DNA from: Diphasiastrum complanatum
Taxonomy: Eukaryota > Streptophyta > Lycopodiopsida > Lycopodiales > Lycopodiaceae
NCBI GenBank assembly: GCA_029204225.1
Contig: CM055102.1
Location: 11,609,245 to 11,673,244, forward strand
Direction: 5' to 3'
DNA length: 64,000 nt
Under the pieces are notes generated by a model. That model had not been told where the DNA came from and did no database searches. It saw nothing but the letters and a program-made list of their open reading frames with translations. This document shows, in pieces, positions 1 to 11,559 of the stretch. The translations under genes and the position numbers were made by a program. Numbering within the stretch: the stretch's first letter is position 1; each line of letters begins with the position of its first letter.

Positions 1-473
1 TGGTGGACGACAGCACAACGGAGAGCATTTGAAGAACTTGAGCACAAATTGATTAATGCCCCAATTCTACGACCACCTAACTAGACGAAACTATTCCATT
101 GTTATGTTGATGTGTCAATATTTGCTATTGGTGTTTGTCTAGGCCAGGAGGATGAACAGAAGAAAGCCCCTCCAATATACTATGCTACCGCCAACTTAGT
201 TCCTTGAAAAAAAATTATTTGGCAACAGAAAGGGAAGCACTTGGAATGATTTTTACTGTAAAATTTTTTTGGCATTATTTGTTGGGATATGGTTTTATAT
301 CCCATTACACATTAAAGTATCTCCTTTATAAACCTGATTTATCTGGACGAATAGCTCGCTGGGTTTTGTTGCTACAAGAGTTCATATATCAAGTTGAGCT
401 TCGTCTAGGAAGTATCATACTAATGTTGATTATCTTTCATGACTTAGTACGAGGAAGATTGAAAAACCATTGA
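1..473 (+). pseudogene. Ty3/gypsy RNase H, decayed
   Basis: This is the RNase H end of a gypsy reverse transcriptase and opens the window in mid-element. Frame 1 reads AFEELEHKLINAPILRPPN, then a TAG at 82 where the family has Trp, then the HCYVDVSIFAIGVCLGQ block that holds the first catalytic Asp. A shift in the A-run near 205-212 moves the reading to the frame starting at 204, which carries NYLATEREALG and the connection region. A second shift near 424-470 leads to the integrase linker. At least one stop and two frameshifts make it non-functional. The assignment rests on motif order; the rest of pol lies outside the window. Confidence 0.85.
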
Positions 474-871
474 ATGATGACTTTCTGGATGAAAATTTAT
501 TCGAGATATCTTCCACAAATTCTTTATATTCTGACATTATTATTTATCTTAAGGATCAAATATATCTTGACGGATATGATTTAGAGAAGAAGACAGTATT
601 TCAATATAAGGTTGCACCTTATACTATCATTAACAATGTTCTGTATAAGCTTGGTGCAGATCATCAGCTAAGAAGGTGTCTTGAAGTGGAAGGTATTCCA
701 AAGGTTATTCAAGCCTTACATTTTGAAGACGTTGGTAGACATTTTGCTTTGAAGAACACTGTTAATAAGATTTTGACTGCCAAGTATTGGTGACTTACCA
801 TGTTTAAGGATGTCTCTGTTTATATTAGATCTTGTGATCCATGCTAGAGATCTGATAAACCAACCAAGTCC
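470..871 (+). pseudogene. Gypsy integrase zinc-finger (H2C2) segment
   Basis: This links RNase H to integrase. The HHCC zinc-binding segment is visible: a His in GRHFAL near 750, then the CDPC pair at 833-844. Two in-frame stops interrupt it, TGA at 791 (after a Trp codon, where WW or WP is usual) and TAG at 845 (where Gln is usual after CDPC). The frame is the same as that of the integrase core that follows, so 470-1750 was once a single coding stretch. Confidence 0.8.
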
Positions 872-1750
872 ATGAACTGGCTGTTGACGCCAATCATTCC
901 ACTTGCATCATTTGAAAAGTCGGAGATTGATTTTGTTGGACCAATCAAGCCAGTTACTCGACATACTAAGTGTCAATATAATTTGGTTGCAACGGATTAT
1001 GCAACGAAGAATGTTGAAGCAGAAGCGACGAAACGAAACGATGCAAAAACTGTCACTGCTTTTTTATTCAAATCTATAATTACACGTTATGGGTGTCCTC
1101 TTGAATTAGTCAGTGATCGTGGTACTCATTTTCTTAATGATACGATCCGACTTCTGACAACATATTTTTTGATCAAACACAGAAAGACAACCCCGTATAA
1201 TCCGAAAGCCAATGGATTAACTGAAAGAGTGAATGGAATATTATGCAAGATCCTGAATAAGGTCACTGTCGCACTTGCTACAAATTGGGATCAAAAGCTA
1301 CCTTCAGTGCTCTGGGCATATAGAAACACGGAGAAGATTACAACAAAACAAACTCCTTATTTTCTTACATATGGTATGCATCCAATTCTCCCGATTGAAT
1401 TCGAGGTGCCAACTTTTCGAATACAAGCAGAACGAACAGATATAGACTGTATTAATGAAAGACTGGTAACTATTGAAGAACTATTCGAATCTCGAAACAA
1501 TTCGAAGAATATTACAGAGAAAATACAGGAGAAGCAAAAGAACAAGCATGATATTCATATCAAAATTGTTGATCTCAAGGTTAATGATTATGCTTTGATT
1601 AACGACAGTCGACATCAGAAATTTTCTGAAAAATTATATATGAGATGGATGGAACCATACAAGGTTATGGAAGTATTTGAGAATGGTTTTGTCCAACTTC
1701 AGTTGCCAACACGTATTAACGGTTCCAGACTAAAGAAATATTGTCTTTGA
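872..1750 (+). CDS. Gypsy integrase core and C-terminal domain
   Basis: This 292-codon open stretch is the best-preserved part of the element at the left edge. The DDE catalytic triad is present: Asp in SEIDFVGP, Asp in ELVSDRGTHF, and Glu in NGLTERVNG, at the expected spacing. The C-terminus has the GPY/F-like segment RWMEPYKVMEVFENGFVQLQ, and no chromodomain follows. In the element this enzyme would insert the cDNA. The first Met is internal to the domain, so this is the surviving part of a longer polyprotein rather than a protein with its own start. The stops at 791 and 845 and the broken RNase H make expression unlikely. Confidence 0.9.
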   Translation: MNWLLTPIIPLASFEKSEIDFVGPIKPVTRHTKCQYNLVATDYATKNVEAEATKRNDAKTVTAFLFKSIITRYGCPLELVSDRGTHFLNDTIRLLTTYFLIKHRKTTPYNPKANGLTERVNGILCKILNKVTVALATNWDQKLPSVLWAYRNTEKITTKQTPYFLTYGMHPILPIEFEVPTFRIQAERTDIDCINERLVTIEELFESRNNSKNITEKIQEKQKNKHDIHIKIVDLKVNDYALINDSRHQKFSEKLYMRWMEPYKVMEVFENGFVQLQLPTRINGSRLKKYCL

Positions 1751-2076
1751 GGAATGATTTCGAAGGGAGAATCTTTTGAAAATCTTTCGTCTATCTCGAA
1801 TTTTTCTTTTTCTTTTTATCGATTTTTTTTTTTGTTTCTTTCGAAATTTTCTTTTTATTTTTATTTTAATAATTATTTAATTGATTGTTATTTATTATTT
1901 ATTTCTCTTGGATTTAGTGAATCTCTTTTTATATGTATAAATGTACACGTGTTATAAAAGGTCATTCACATTTATGTCTACATTTATGACCACGTGGAAG
2001 ACTGCATAGGCATGATTATTTTTGAATTTTAATAGTCTTGATTTAACTAAAGATTATTTCTAAGCCGACCAATTTT
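1751..2076 (+). other. AT-rich spacer after gypsy pol
   Basis: I see no coding sequence here. The stretch is T-rich (1795-1880) and holds a TATA-like ttataaaagg near 1954, followed by two near-copies of a short acattTATGac phrase. It could be the start of a 3' LTR or an untranslated region, but no second LTR is in the window to test that. Confidence 0.35.
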
Positions 2077-2724
2077 ATGAAAGTGACAATTGTCAAATCA
2101 TGTTGCCACGTAATCATCGTCTCCACTGTGTCACTGTTACTCTTCTGTCATTCTTGCAATGCATCGATTCAATTTTTGTTGGATCAATGCAGGCTGAATA
2201 ATTTGAAAGTGGATCCATCTATCATTCTACAAGAAATTAGCACTGAATTTGTGAACTCCATTCACATAGTGGCTGAAACTAATTTCAAAGTTACTCTACA
2301 GAACAGCACATTCATAATCAACGAAGCAGACTTCTTTGCAGCTTTTGGATTACCAGTGGATGGCACTGCAAATCTTACGTCCAAGGACTCCATTGAGGAG
2401 TCAAAATATTTTTTGTCGAAGTGTTTTGTACCAAGTAAAGGGTACACAATTACGATGGTGAAGGGTGCACAACTCAAGCTCCTGTGCAAGTATGCAAATC
2501 AGGTGTTGTTCATTATAGATGCTGATGCCACCATCTCAGCACAAAATTTTTGATATCTGTTGGATGCATTGGCAGGCCAACCAGTGTGCTTTGGTACCAT
2601 AGCTTACAAAGCATTCATGCGCTGGGTCAAGAACAAGAAGTTTGCTGTAGTGGGAGCGCATATCTCAAACTGTGCAACCATTTCGGCATCCTTACAGAGA
2701 CAGAGCAGGTGTGTTGGCAGGTAG
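2077..2724 (+). pseudogene. Unrecognised ORF, one internal stop
   Basis: An ATG ORF of 158 codons ends at a TGA (2551-2553), but the same frame continues without another stop to a TAG near 2722, reading LLDALAGQPVCFGTIAYKAF and onward. The ancestral product was therefore about 215 residues or more. Residues 8-28 form a hydrophobic run (IVKSCCHVIIVSTVSLLLFC), compatible with a signal peptide or membrane anchor, and Cys residues follow. I do not recognise the family. It lies downstream of a gypsy integrase on the same strand, where some plant gypsy lineages carry an extra ORF. That position is the only hint of identity. Confidence 0.4.
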
Positions 2725-2805
2725 GACACTGGCAACCACGAAGATTGATCTATCGAGCCTCCTGCAGAGCCCCCTACACAAGACCAGCCAACAACTTCTT
2801 CTGCC

Positions 2806-3159
2806 ATGGAGGTTGATGCCGTAGCAGTTTCGAAGGAAGTAGAAGAAGATGATGCTGCAAAAACTTTTGTTGCAGACGAAACTTTGGTTGTCGTCCTAGT
2901 TACAGGAGCGTCTTATCAGAAGCCAAAGGGCTCTGCATCCTCAAACGACGAAGACACCATCTCCGACACCCAGATACAAGACAAAGACAAAGGGGTGGAG
3001 GAAGAGGTCACAGAGGAGGATGAGGAGGACAACAAAGACAACTCTATAGGTGGTACCATCAATTCTCATTGGGTGCCAAGGAAATTGTTGGAAAGACTCA
3101 TGCCTACGACCTGCATATTCAAGAGAACATGTAGTTGTTCCAGCACACTGACGAGATGA
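2806..3159 (+). pseudogene. Acidic low-complexity segment of the same remnant
   Basis: A 117-codon ORF has a strongly acidic middle (EEVTEEDEEDNKDNS) followed by HWVPRKLLERL. It is shifted in frame from the ORF ending at 2724. The composition is typical of a disordered linker, not of a catalytic domain. I read it as a further piece of the coding remnant that starts at 2077. Confidence 0.35.
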
Positions 3160-3990
3160 CCAGCAACAGAGAGATGTTGTCTAAGCAGATCACATCTTTG
3201 GAGGCAGACAGCTAGAAGTTGAGTGAGCAAAATCGCTCTTTGGGTCGACTACTCTAGAAAGCTAATGATGAAGCCCAATCATTAGAAGATATTAATAAGG
3301 CGCTACAGTCAAAATATGCAAAATTGCAGAATAATTTTGATTCTTTAACAACTGAGTTTAATAAGGTCAAGACAGAGAAAGCTTCTCTGCAGACCATGCT
3401 TCAGGTTGAGACCATGAAGAGAATAAAGATAGAGACCGCCTTGCAACTATGCAGTAGCTCTGGTACTATCCAGATCGATACCTTGAAGCTGCAGTCCCTT
3501 CAAGACTAGATGCTAGACAATTTTTGAGTCGAGTTTCTACAGCCACTCGAAGATGAGAAAGCGCTTGTCAAAGAAGAGTTGGTGGAACTTAAAGAGCTAT
3601 CTACAGAAGTAACCACTTGCTCCGGGCCAGATGCACATGAGGAGTATTCGCAAGCCCTGGAGAAAATTGATGATCTGGCAAAGCAGCTCCAAGTAATTTG
3701 AAATTATACAGGGGTGGCAGATCATTTGGAGTATGCAGAAGCCTGCCTGAAGATCTCCGACTTGTAGAAAGAGATATCAGACCTCAAGCAGTAGCTTGAA
3801 GACCAGAAGCTCGCTGCCGACATCCACCAATAGGACGTTGCAGAAGCACTGCCTAAGGCTAAGCGATCAAAGCGAAATCAGTCGAAGGTATGTGCAGATT
3901 GCTTTCAAATTTTTTCTGAACGATTTTAGAAGTGGAGTCCTTGCCATTTTAATGACGAGTTACAGTGGCATATGGATTATTTGATGCTAC
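3160..3990 (+). pseudogene. Coiled-coil remnant, several stops
   Basis: Short frames, best seen at 3324-3509, read as heptad-rich sequence (FDSLTTEFNKVKTEKASLQT) broken by stops such as those ending at 3509 and near 3525 and 3765. Leu/Ile/Val alternates with Lys/Glu as in a long coiled coil. No enzyme motif is visible. It resembles the coiled-coil stretch at 5340-5800. Confidence 0.4.
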
Positions 3991-4127
3991 CAGGCTTGAT
4001 AGGCGTGGCATTCAAGGCTTGACAGTCGGAGTTGTCAAAGGAACATTTTCTCTGGTTATGGGACTAGTTAAGCATGGAACATAAAGGATGTCTATGTTGG
4101 GCCATAATCTAGGGAAAGTTTAAAGTT

Positions 4128-4700
4128 ATGCCATTTGGATCAGTCGAATTGTACATAGGCTCCACTTTTTTGTATGCGCTAGAGTACATATGTATCAAGG
4201 AGTACCAGTTTTTGTGGTATAACACGAAGCAAAAGTTTTGGAGGAAGCATGCACAATTTAAGTTATATTCACCAGAAGGCCAAGTGAATATCGAAGAATT
4301 TGACGAAGCAAGTCTGTTGTTGGATGTTGACCCCACTCACAATTACAAGTGGGCAGAGAAAGTGTCCGACAAATTATGTGTGGCCCTAAAAGCTAGAAAA
4401 GCCACCACTAAATGTGAATATCTCCTCCACATGTTGGTCACAAAGCAACTCGGACATCGAATGGTCGCGGCTATCAAAGAGCTCGAAGACATCTATCCTA
4501 CCACCAGAAAGCACGCCACCCTACAACTGTCAACCGAATCTCTTTCACCCGCACCACCAACCAAGAAGCAGAAGGGTAAGGCAATAAGCATGGACGACAC
4601 CATCTCTCCTGATATCTTATCCAGTGATATAGGGACAGAGTATGCTGAATCTGGAGGGAACTTGAAATCCTCCCAAGTCCCAAAGGAAGTTTTGGCGTAG
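4128..4700 (+). pseudogene. Unrecognised 190-codon ORF in coiled-coil element
   Basis: An open frame starts MPFGSVELYIGSTFLYALEY, contains two Trp/Lys-rich stretches, and ends in a Ser/Thr/Pro-rich tail with a basic KKQKGK motif that could be a nuclear localisation signal. It is followed directly by a TAG and then by the proline-rich and coiled-coil region to 6011. I do not recognise a domain. Its setting between two coiled-coil stretches suggests one large ancestral ORF now split by stops. Confidence 0.4.
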
Positions 4701-4799
4701 TAGGAGGCTCTACTCCAACAAGCCCACCAACGAAGACAAGCAATAGCTGTAGCAGCTGGCTCTTTGGATGCTGGCGCTTTCGGTTCTTTCAGTAGGCAT

Positions 4800-6011
4800 G
4801 GCCCTATCTACTTAGGTAACTTCAATCGTCCTGATATCATTACCTACTAACACCACTTCCCTTCCACCACTACCCCCACCATTTACACCACATCCACCCT
4901 CATTCACACTTAACACAGGTTTTGACTCCGTAATATCACGCAAGCCCTCACTTGTACATTCTTTCACCCTACTTGACCCTGCAGTCAATGTCAACGATTT
5001 TGTATTATAGTTATTAACACAAACTACACCCGCCACCATCACACCTACTCCACTCCACACGTCTCCGACAAGCATTTAGTCATCCCCACATTCACCACCC
5101 ATCCTCCCACAATCACCTCCTATCATCTCACAATCACCTCCCCCTGCACTTTCTCAAACTCTAACATCTCCTCCAATTTCAGATTTTCTTCCATTCAATC
5201 TCATGCCATATCCCAATTATACATGCACATTTCCTGACATTGGTCCTTGGGAGCAATTACCCCTCACAGCCAAAAAACGGTATGGTTGGTGAATGAGCTC
5301 CAATACAATCTCTTCGGCAACTTAGGGGGTCAATACACCATGAGGCAATTTGACGATGGAGCCATGGTAGATCTTCAAAAAGAAAAGAAAAAGTTAGAGG
5401 TGGAATGCAAGTAAAAGCAGCAACAAATTCAAGATCTCACCGCCTATAATCAACAGCAACAACAAATGCTTAGCCATCTACAGAACCAACTCTTGCTGAA
5501 GGTCTCAAACCTGCAAACTGCCATTGACAATCTTACAACAGAATGGGACAAGGCCTTAGCAGATGCACAAGCAACACGTTCCACTATGAAGAAATAGCTG
5601 GAATTGGTAGATTTCAATGATTTTGCACCACCAACTATTTCCTAAAGAACTCAGATTCTAGTGGTGGCATATCAAAAGTTGGTACAAAAGTTAAAAGCCA
5701 CGACGGAGCAACACTCCAAAATGCAAAAATCATATACTGCTTCCGTCGAGGCCCTTAACCAACATATCGCCGCCTTGGAGGAAAGATTCAAGGTAGCTGC
5801 TCAATCCACACCTTCTGTCCATACAGAGCACACCCAGTTTCACCAATCAGGGCCTCACTATGATGGATCAGATGGTGGCGATGGAGCAAGATTTCAACAG
5901 CCTCCAACCAACCAAGGCTTGTCGTTTCAGGGACAACCTCAAGTGCAAGGAACTCAATCACCAACCAATTTGGATAGGAACATATATTGTAAGGAGGAGT
6001 GTGAAGATTAG
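4800..6011 (+). pseudogene. Pro/Thr-rich then Gln-rich coiled-coil remnant
   Basis: The first half (4850-5200) is extremely C-rich on this strand and reads as Pro/Ser/Thr-rich low complexity. From 5280 the frame reads FGNLGGQYTMRQFDDGAMV, then a long Lys/Glu/Gln coiled coil with QQQ runs (5400-5600). After a TAA at 5643 comes a clean ORF (5661-6011) with ASVEALNQHIAALEERFKV and a Gln/Pro/Gly-rich tail. A similar organisation occurs at 33811-36073. A gag-like or structural protein of a retroelement is possible; no zinc knuckle is present. Confidence 0.4.
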
Positions 6012-6149
6012 TACAATAATATCTTCCTATCTCGGGTTTTGGGGCCATGCCTATGTTATTTCCATTGTAAAATTTATTGTACATAAAGGTATGTGAATTG
6101 AGCACATAACCTTCTAGAATAGGTCGAGTTTGAGTTAGGTAGATTCAAA

Positions 6150-6370
6150 TTTGATGTCATGCAAAAGTTTAGATTACATGCAATGTCATTCAGTGTGCAT
6201 GCAATGTCATTCATGCAAAATTTTAGATTACATGCAATGTCATTCAGTGTGCATGCAAGCAACATGCAATCAGTGCATGCAACATGCAAAGTAGTTTGCA
6301 TGATCTACACATGTCTAGGCAATTTTGAGAGATGACATGCAGTACATGCAATATCCATGCATGCAGTTAC
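6150..6370. repeat. CATGCA-rich tandem repeat
   Basis: About fourteen CATGCA or TGCATG hexamers lie within roughly 220 bp, partly as tandem copies of a unit near 55 bp that runs from CATGCAAAA through TTAGATTACATGCAATG to TCATT. The stretch ends with an overlapping CATGCATGCA. CATGCA is the core of the RY/Sph element bound by B3-domain factors in plants, but a tandem repeat can raise the count without any function. Confidence 0.7.
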
Positions 6371-6719
6371 ACATGTGGATCCCTGTTAGTTGAGTTAACT
6401 AAGTTAAGTGGACTTTCCATGCAACTCCACTATAGGAATTTGAGCCTCTTTGATGTAGGAAAACTTTGGCACGTTTTGCCATCTTGTGAATATTGAGATT
6501 TTGGTGTTTTGGGCTCATTCTCTCTCTACTCGAGTTTTTTGTATTGATTTTCTCTCTCTCTACCCAAAAGCAGGTTGTTTTTCCCATATTGAGCACTTAG
6601 AATTATTTCTGACATTCATTCCTCATAGTGAAAAGTTAGTTTTTTCAGTCTGATGTATGCCATTGTGCTCTTGACTTAGATTTTTTCAAGTAATCTATTC
6701 TTTGATCAATCTTGTGCAA

Positions 6720-7740
6720 TCACAACACCTCAGTAATATCCTGTAAAATGTGGTGAAGTTCACACATGCTAAAATATACACAACTTTCATGAGAAAAAGC
6801 ATGTACGTCTGAATGAATAAGATCCAAGGGTGAAGTATATCTTGTTAAAGATCTCTTGTAGGAAGTCTTGTGTGAGTTTGCAAGGCCACATGCCTCACAC
6901 ACTTTGCCACACTTCTTGAATAATTTTGGTAGGTTGAGAGCTAGCTCCTTTGATGCCATGGACTCCATTGATTGAAGATTAGGATGGCCTAATCTTTTGT
7001 GCCAAATCTCCACTTGAGTCAACAACTCCCTAACCACATTCACACTTTCAATGGCCACATTAGCATCCAACTTAAAAAGCTTTCCTTGCTTAATGCCACT
7101 AGCTATGCACTAATCACTTTTCAAGATGGAGCATACTCCATTCTTGAAATGTACATCTATTCGATTGTCCATTAGTTAACCAACACTAAGCAAATTTTTT
7201 GTAATGGATGGAACATACAAAACATTATCAAGATCTATCTTCTTAGATGATCCTAAGCATAATGGAATACATCCTATGCCATCTATCTTACATTCTTGAT
7301 CACTAGTAGTGTAAATTGACTTCTTATAATCATTATAAGAAAGTAAAGTAGAAAAATAATGCTTGTTGAATGACATGTGGGAGCTAGACCCACTATCAAT
7401 CCACCATGTCTCTTGGCTTGATTTTGGTGTAGATGCTACCATCAAAGATGTGTGGAAGCCATCATCTTTCTCCTCCCCTTGTGCAAGATTGTCTTGATCT
7501 TCACTCCCTTGTGAAGATCAAGACAATCTTCACAAGAGTGTCATTTCTTTCCACAAAAGAAACACTTTAGCTTGGCTTTGTTCTTTTGCTTCCCTTTGGA
7601 GATAGATCCTCCATCATTGACCTCGGCCTCCTTGCCTTGGTTCTTCTTGAATGGATGAGTCTTCTTCTTGCCCTTTGATGTGAAGTTTGCTTTCTCATCA
7701 CCACCATGTACTCACATAGACCCCATTCTTGTCTTGGGGT
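6720..7740 (-). mobile_element. Truncated Ty1/copia element (gag end to integrase start)
   Basis: Read on the minus strand, 7740 to 7530 encodes the Lys-rich end of gag with a zinc knuckle of the form CFFCGKKxHSCEDC (a stop replaces one spacer residue). Then comes the protease at 7445-7176 (WWIDSGSSSHM, the D-S/T-G active site; NVLYVPSITKNLLSVG). The GAG-pre-integrase and integrase start follow at 7070-6720 (IWHKRLGHPNLQSM, CEACGLANSHK, PLDLIHSDVHAF). The integrase stops before its second catalytic Asp. Stops separate the protease from the pre-integrase block. No LTR is evident at either side, so this is a dead 5' fragment of pol. Confidence 0.85.
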
Positions 7741-8930
7741 GTAGAATCCTACTCTCCTCAGAAATATCTGACCTAATGCTTCAAAATGAATTGCTTCAAT
7801 GACTCAAATATCTATTTGATCATTAGCATTCAATGGATTAAACCTAGATCTAGTCAATGCACCAAAAATCATGAATTTTGGACTAGTATGCACATTTTTG
7901 GACCAAAAAGTACTATAAGAAGATGTTTTGAAAGTTGTTGTATGGTTTCACATGTGTGGATAGTACACTTGCAGCCCACAAATCAATCTTGACCAAAAAT
8001 ATTGAAGGTACCACTCTCCTTGAACTCGCCCACTCAAGTATATTTCAAAATCAACACATTATCAATGATTTTCACAAGATTTATTAATCATAAGATTACT
8101 CTTCTACTTAGCTCTAATAACATGTCAAATATCTCATAAAAAGGACAATTATGATTGTACAAAACAATCATTAAGAGTTATTGATTGCTAAATCCAAAGA
8201 TCTATCAAGTTCTATGTGTTAGATGTTGATCTAGATACATTACACTATGATTTTAGCAAGAGCAATGGATCAAATGATTGAAAAATATTAAGAGCGGCCT
8301 CACATGTGTGGAGGACAGTACCAATATGGATTGTAAACTGAGAGTGAAGTACTTTTACATGCAAATGCATTCCAATCATAAAAACTCAAGACAAATGTGA
8401 GAATTACAGGCAAATGCTAGAAATTGCCAATGTCTCATCAACTTCTCATTGATTTGGTTGATCCCTTTATAGATCAAGTACATCCACGAGCTGAGTGCTG
8501 TCCAGCAAGACTTCACACGTGTGAAGAGTGCTTAGTCATTCAGATCCACCAATGGGAGCCATATATGCTCATTTTCCAAACTTGACTTATCACACTGGCT
8601 AGGAGCCAAAAACTAGGGATATTTCCTATAAAATAGGATCTAACGGAATCTCTCTATCTTATCATCTAAAATCTTATCCACACGTGTGAATAGCATCTTG
8701 ACATGTGGGATCATTTACTCATTCAAATGGAAGTAAAATCTATTTACAAAAAGTTTGACCAAAATGACTTTTTCCTAGATTCTATTCAAAGGTCAATTTC
8801 ACACTTTGTCTAGATTCATCTAAAATCAATCTAGCTTTATAAAAGTAAGTTAAGTACATCCTTTCACATGTGGGAATAGGCTCCACACCTATGAGATCCT
8901 ATCGTGATCAAATATCTCAAAATTAACATT
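7741..8930. other. Gene-free stretch between copia fragments
   Basis: I see no coding sequence or clear element ends. The region contains several near-palindromic CACATGTGTGG and CACACGTGTGAA words (around 7958, 8300, 8512, 8680, 8868), which give it a repeated flavour but no fixed period. It may be decayed LTR or intergenic sequence. Confidence 0.4.
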
Positions 8931-11360
8931 GGCATCCATCTGGTGCATTTCGAGGTCTTCTACGGCTGCTAATGCAATCAGAGTCCTGATTGACTACATT
9001 TTGACAACATTACTAAAAATTGCTTGATAATCCACTCCTTGGACTTGAGTGAATCCTTTAGCCACCAGCTGTGCTTTCTATTTTGCAATGAAACCGTCAG
9101 AGATGATTTTCTTCTTGAAGATTCACTTGTTGTCGATAACTCTCTTGTGAGTGGAAAAGTCGACCTGTGTCCAGGTCTAATTCATCAAAATTGATTTGTA
9201 CTCACTTTCCATAGTTGCTTGCCACTTCATAGGAGCTAATTGCTTCGGCTAGGGTCTCTGGTTCTTCTGATGAAGTCCAGAATGATTGACGTGTATACTT
9301 CTTAGGAATTGTTGAGTCCGTGAGAATCTTCGAACATTTGGTTGACCAGAATGCGATGGCGCTTCTTCTTGAATTTCTCCAGATCTGCTCGAGCTAGCTT
9401 GGTCTGGTCTGGTGACAAATACTATCGGCTGCTCGGCTTCTGTAGCTGTAGCTGTAGGTTATGTAAAAGAAACATTATCGTTGGAAGATTCCATGCTACA
9501 TAAAATAGGATGAAATGACATAGCATCATTTATCGATGGTTGTTTAATATAATAGTATGTATGTTCTTTTAAGATTATATCCCTAGAGACAAATGCTACA
9601 TTGGTGGATAGATCATAAACTTTGTAAGCTTTACGTTCATTAGGATAGCCAATGAAAATACATTTATTTGTCCTATGATCTAGCTTCTTCCTAAGCTGTT
9701 TAGAAATGTGAGCAAAACATACACAACCAAACATTTTTAAATGGATGACACTAGGCTTGTGTCCATGCCATATTTCATAAGAAGTTTTGTTGTTGGTGGC
9801 TTTAGAGCTTGATCTGTTCTGTACGTAATAAGTTGTGGTAGTAGCTTCTACCCAAAACTGCATAGGTAGGTGTGCTTGATGTAGCATGGATCTGACTAAG
9901 TTGAGAAGTGTTCGATTCTTCCTTTTTGCAATTCCATTCTATTGAGGAGAATAGGAAGTTGTGAACTATCTTCGAATGCCATGTTCAGCCAAGTAGTCAG
10001 ACATCTTGTTAGAGAGGTATTCACCACCACCATCAGTTCAGAGAGCTTTCACTTTTGTAGATGTTTGTGTCCAAGCCATCGCCTTGAATCTTTTGAAGCA
10101 TTAAAAGACTTCCGATTTGTGCTTAATGAACATAACTGTAGACCATGTAGAATAATCATCTATAAAAGTGATAAAATAAATTGCATCTCCTAAGGATAGA
10201 GTTGGCATTGGACCACAAATATCACTATGTACAAGAACTAATACATGCTTTGTTTTGATAGAATGTGATTTGGAAAACTTGCTTCTAGAGTGTTTGTCAT
10301 AGATGAAGGATTCACAGAAGAAAGAATTCTTATCTAATGAAGAAGGAAAATACAATCCATCAACTAGATTATTACAATGCATATAGGAAAGTGATATTGT
10401 ATTCACGTGTCCAAATCGACTATGCCACAGAATAGCACTATCGTTTACATTTTCATGAGAGATACTAGCTAATGCAATTGAGTTAGAGTATAGATATAGA
10501 TTTCCAACTCTGGTACATGTAGTCAGAGTAGTATCTTCATCGAAGATTGTTCATTGCTGAGAAGAGAAAGTAATAGTGCAGCCCTCATCAGTTATCTTAG
10601 AGACTGATAACAGGTTCTTTGATAGTTGAGGTACATAAAGAACATTGGGAACACAAATAAAAAGATCATTGTTGAACGTGATCTTGACTGTCCCTTTGCC
10701 TTCCACATGTATGGTACTTGAATCTCTAAGGTAGATGAATTGATCTCTGTTGTAAGCTGCATACTCGGTAAACCATTCCTTGTGAGAGGTCATGTGTTGG
10801 GTAGCGCCACTGTCCAAGTACCAACTATCATGGTCTTCGTTGTCACTATTGTAAGCCATTAATAGGTGTGAATCTTGCTCCTTGAATTTCGTCGCATTGG
10901 AGGAATCTGACTGATGTCGTTGTTGCTTCTTTACTTTGTTGTAGATGCGGATTTGACATTCCTTGATGTCGTGATTAGCTCTCTTGCAATATCTGTAGAA
11001 GAGCTTCTTGTGTAATCCACTACGCTCACCTTGAGTATGATGGTTCTGCTGCTGCTGCACTTGATTCTTGGCCTTGGAATGGTCTTTCTTCTTGGTGTAC
11101 AGGGCCACGAACTTATCTTTGATGGACAAGTCATTGGCCTTTCTCCACATTTTTTCTTGAAGAAAATGACCGGTCACCTTTTAAAGAGTGAGGTGGGGTT
11201 GTGTGGAGATCATCACCACAAAGAATTCATACAACTTTGGAAAAGAAGAAAGCAAGGTCATAACGACATCATAATCTTGAATAGCATATCCTACAACTGT
11301 TAACTAATCCATTAAAGACTTAAAGCTCTTGACGTGAGAAGTGATGGCAGTAGAATCAAT
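8930..11360 (-). mobile_element. Truncated Ty1/copia element (gag to RT start)
   Basis: Read downward from 11360 the minus strand encodes: gag (from 11350, with SLMD and VVGYAIQDYDVVMTLLSFLP-like text); a degenerate zinc knuckle (FYRYCKRANHDIKEC) and the protease in the open frame 11177-10551 (WYLDSGATQHMT); pre-integrase and integrase start in 10406-10101 (HSDICGPMPTLSLGDA); late integrase in 9887-9459 (MFGCVCFAHI, IFIGYPNERKAYKVYD); and the RT beginning at 9250-8940 (QKAQLVAKGFTQVQGVDYQ). RT is cut off before its catalytic YVDD. Several stops and frameshifts break it. The missing 3' end and LTRs show a truncated copy. Confidence 0.88.
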
Positions 11361-11559
11361 CATGCTAAGTGATGGAGGGTTTGCGGATCCCAAGGCAACC
11401 CTAACCCTAGTTAATAAGTGAGAGGAATTTGGTACCCTAGGTGTGTAAGTCCAACCCGGTGATCACATAGAGATTTGATTAATTAGAAAGTCAATAGGAC
11501 TTTAGGCCTTTTTGCGGGACTTTTAATGTCGTAGGGCCTTCTTGTGTTAACTATTATGT
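11361..11559. other. Short spacer
   Basis: This joins the copia gag remnant to the ORF at 11560. I see no feature except two telomere-like ccctaaccctag words at 11397-11410, which are too few to mean anything. Confidence 0.4.

Noticed and set aside
11397-11411. Telomere-like ccctaaccctag words.
   Set aside because: Only two units; not an array.
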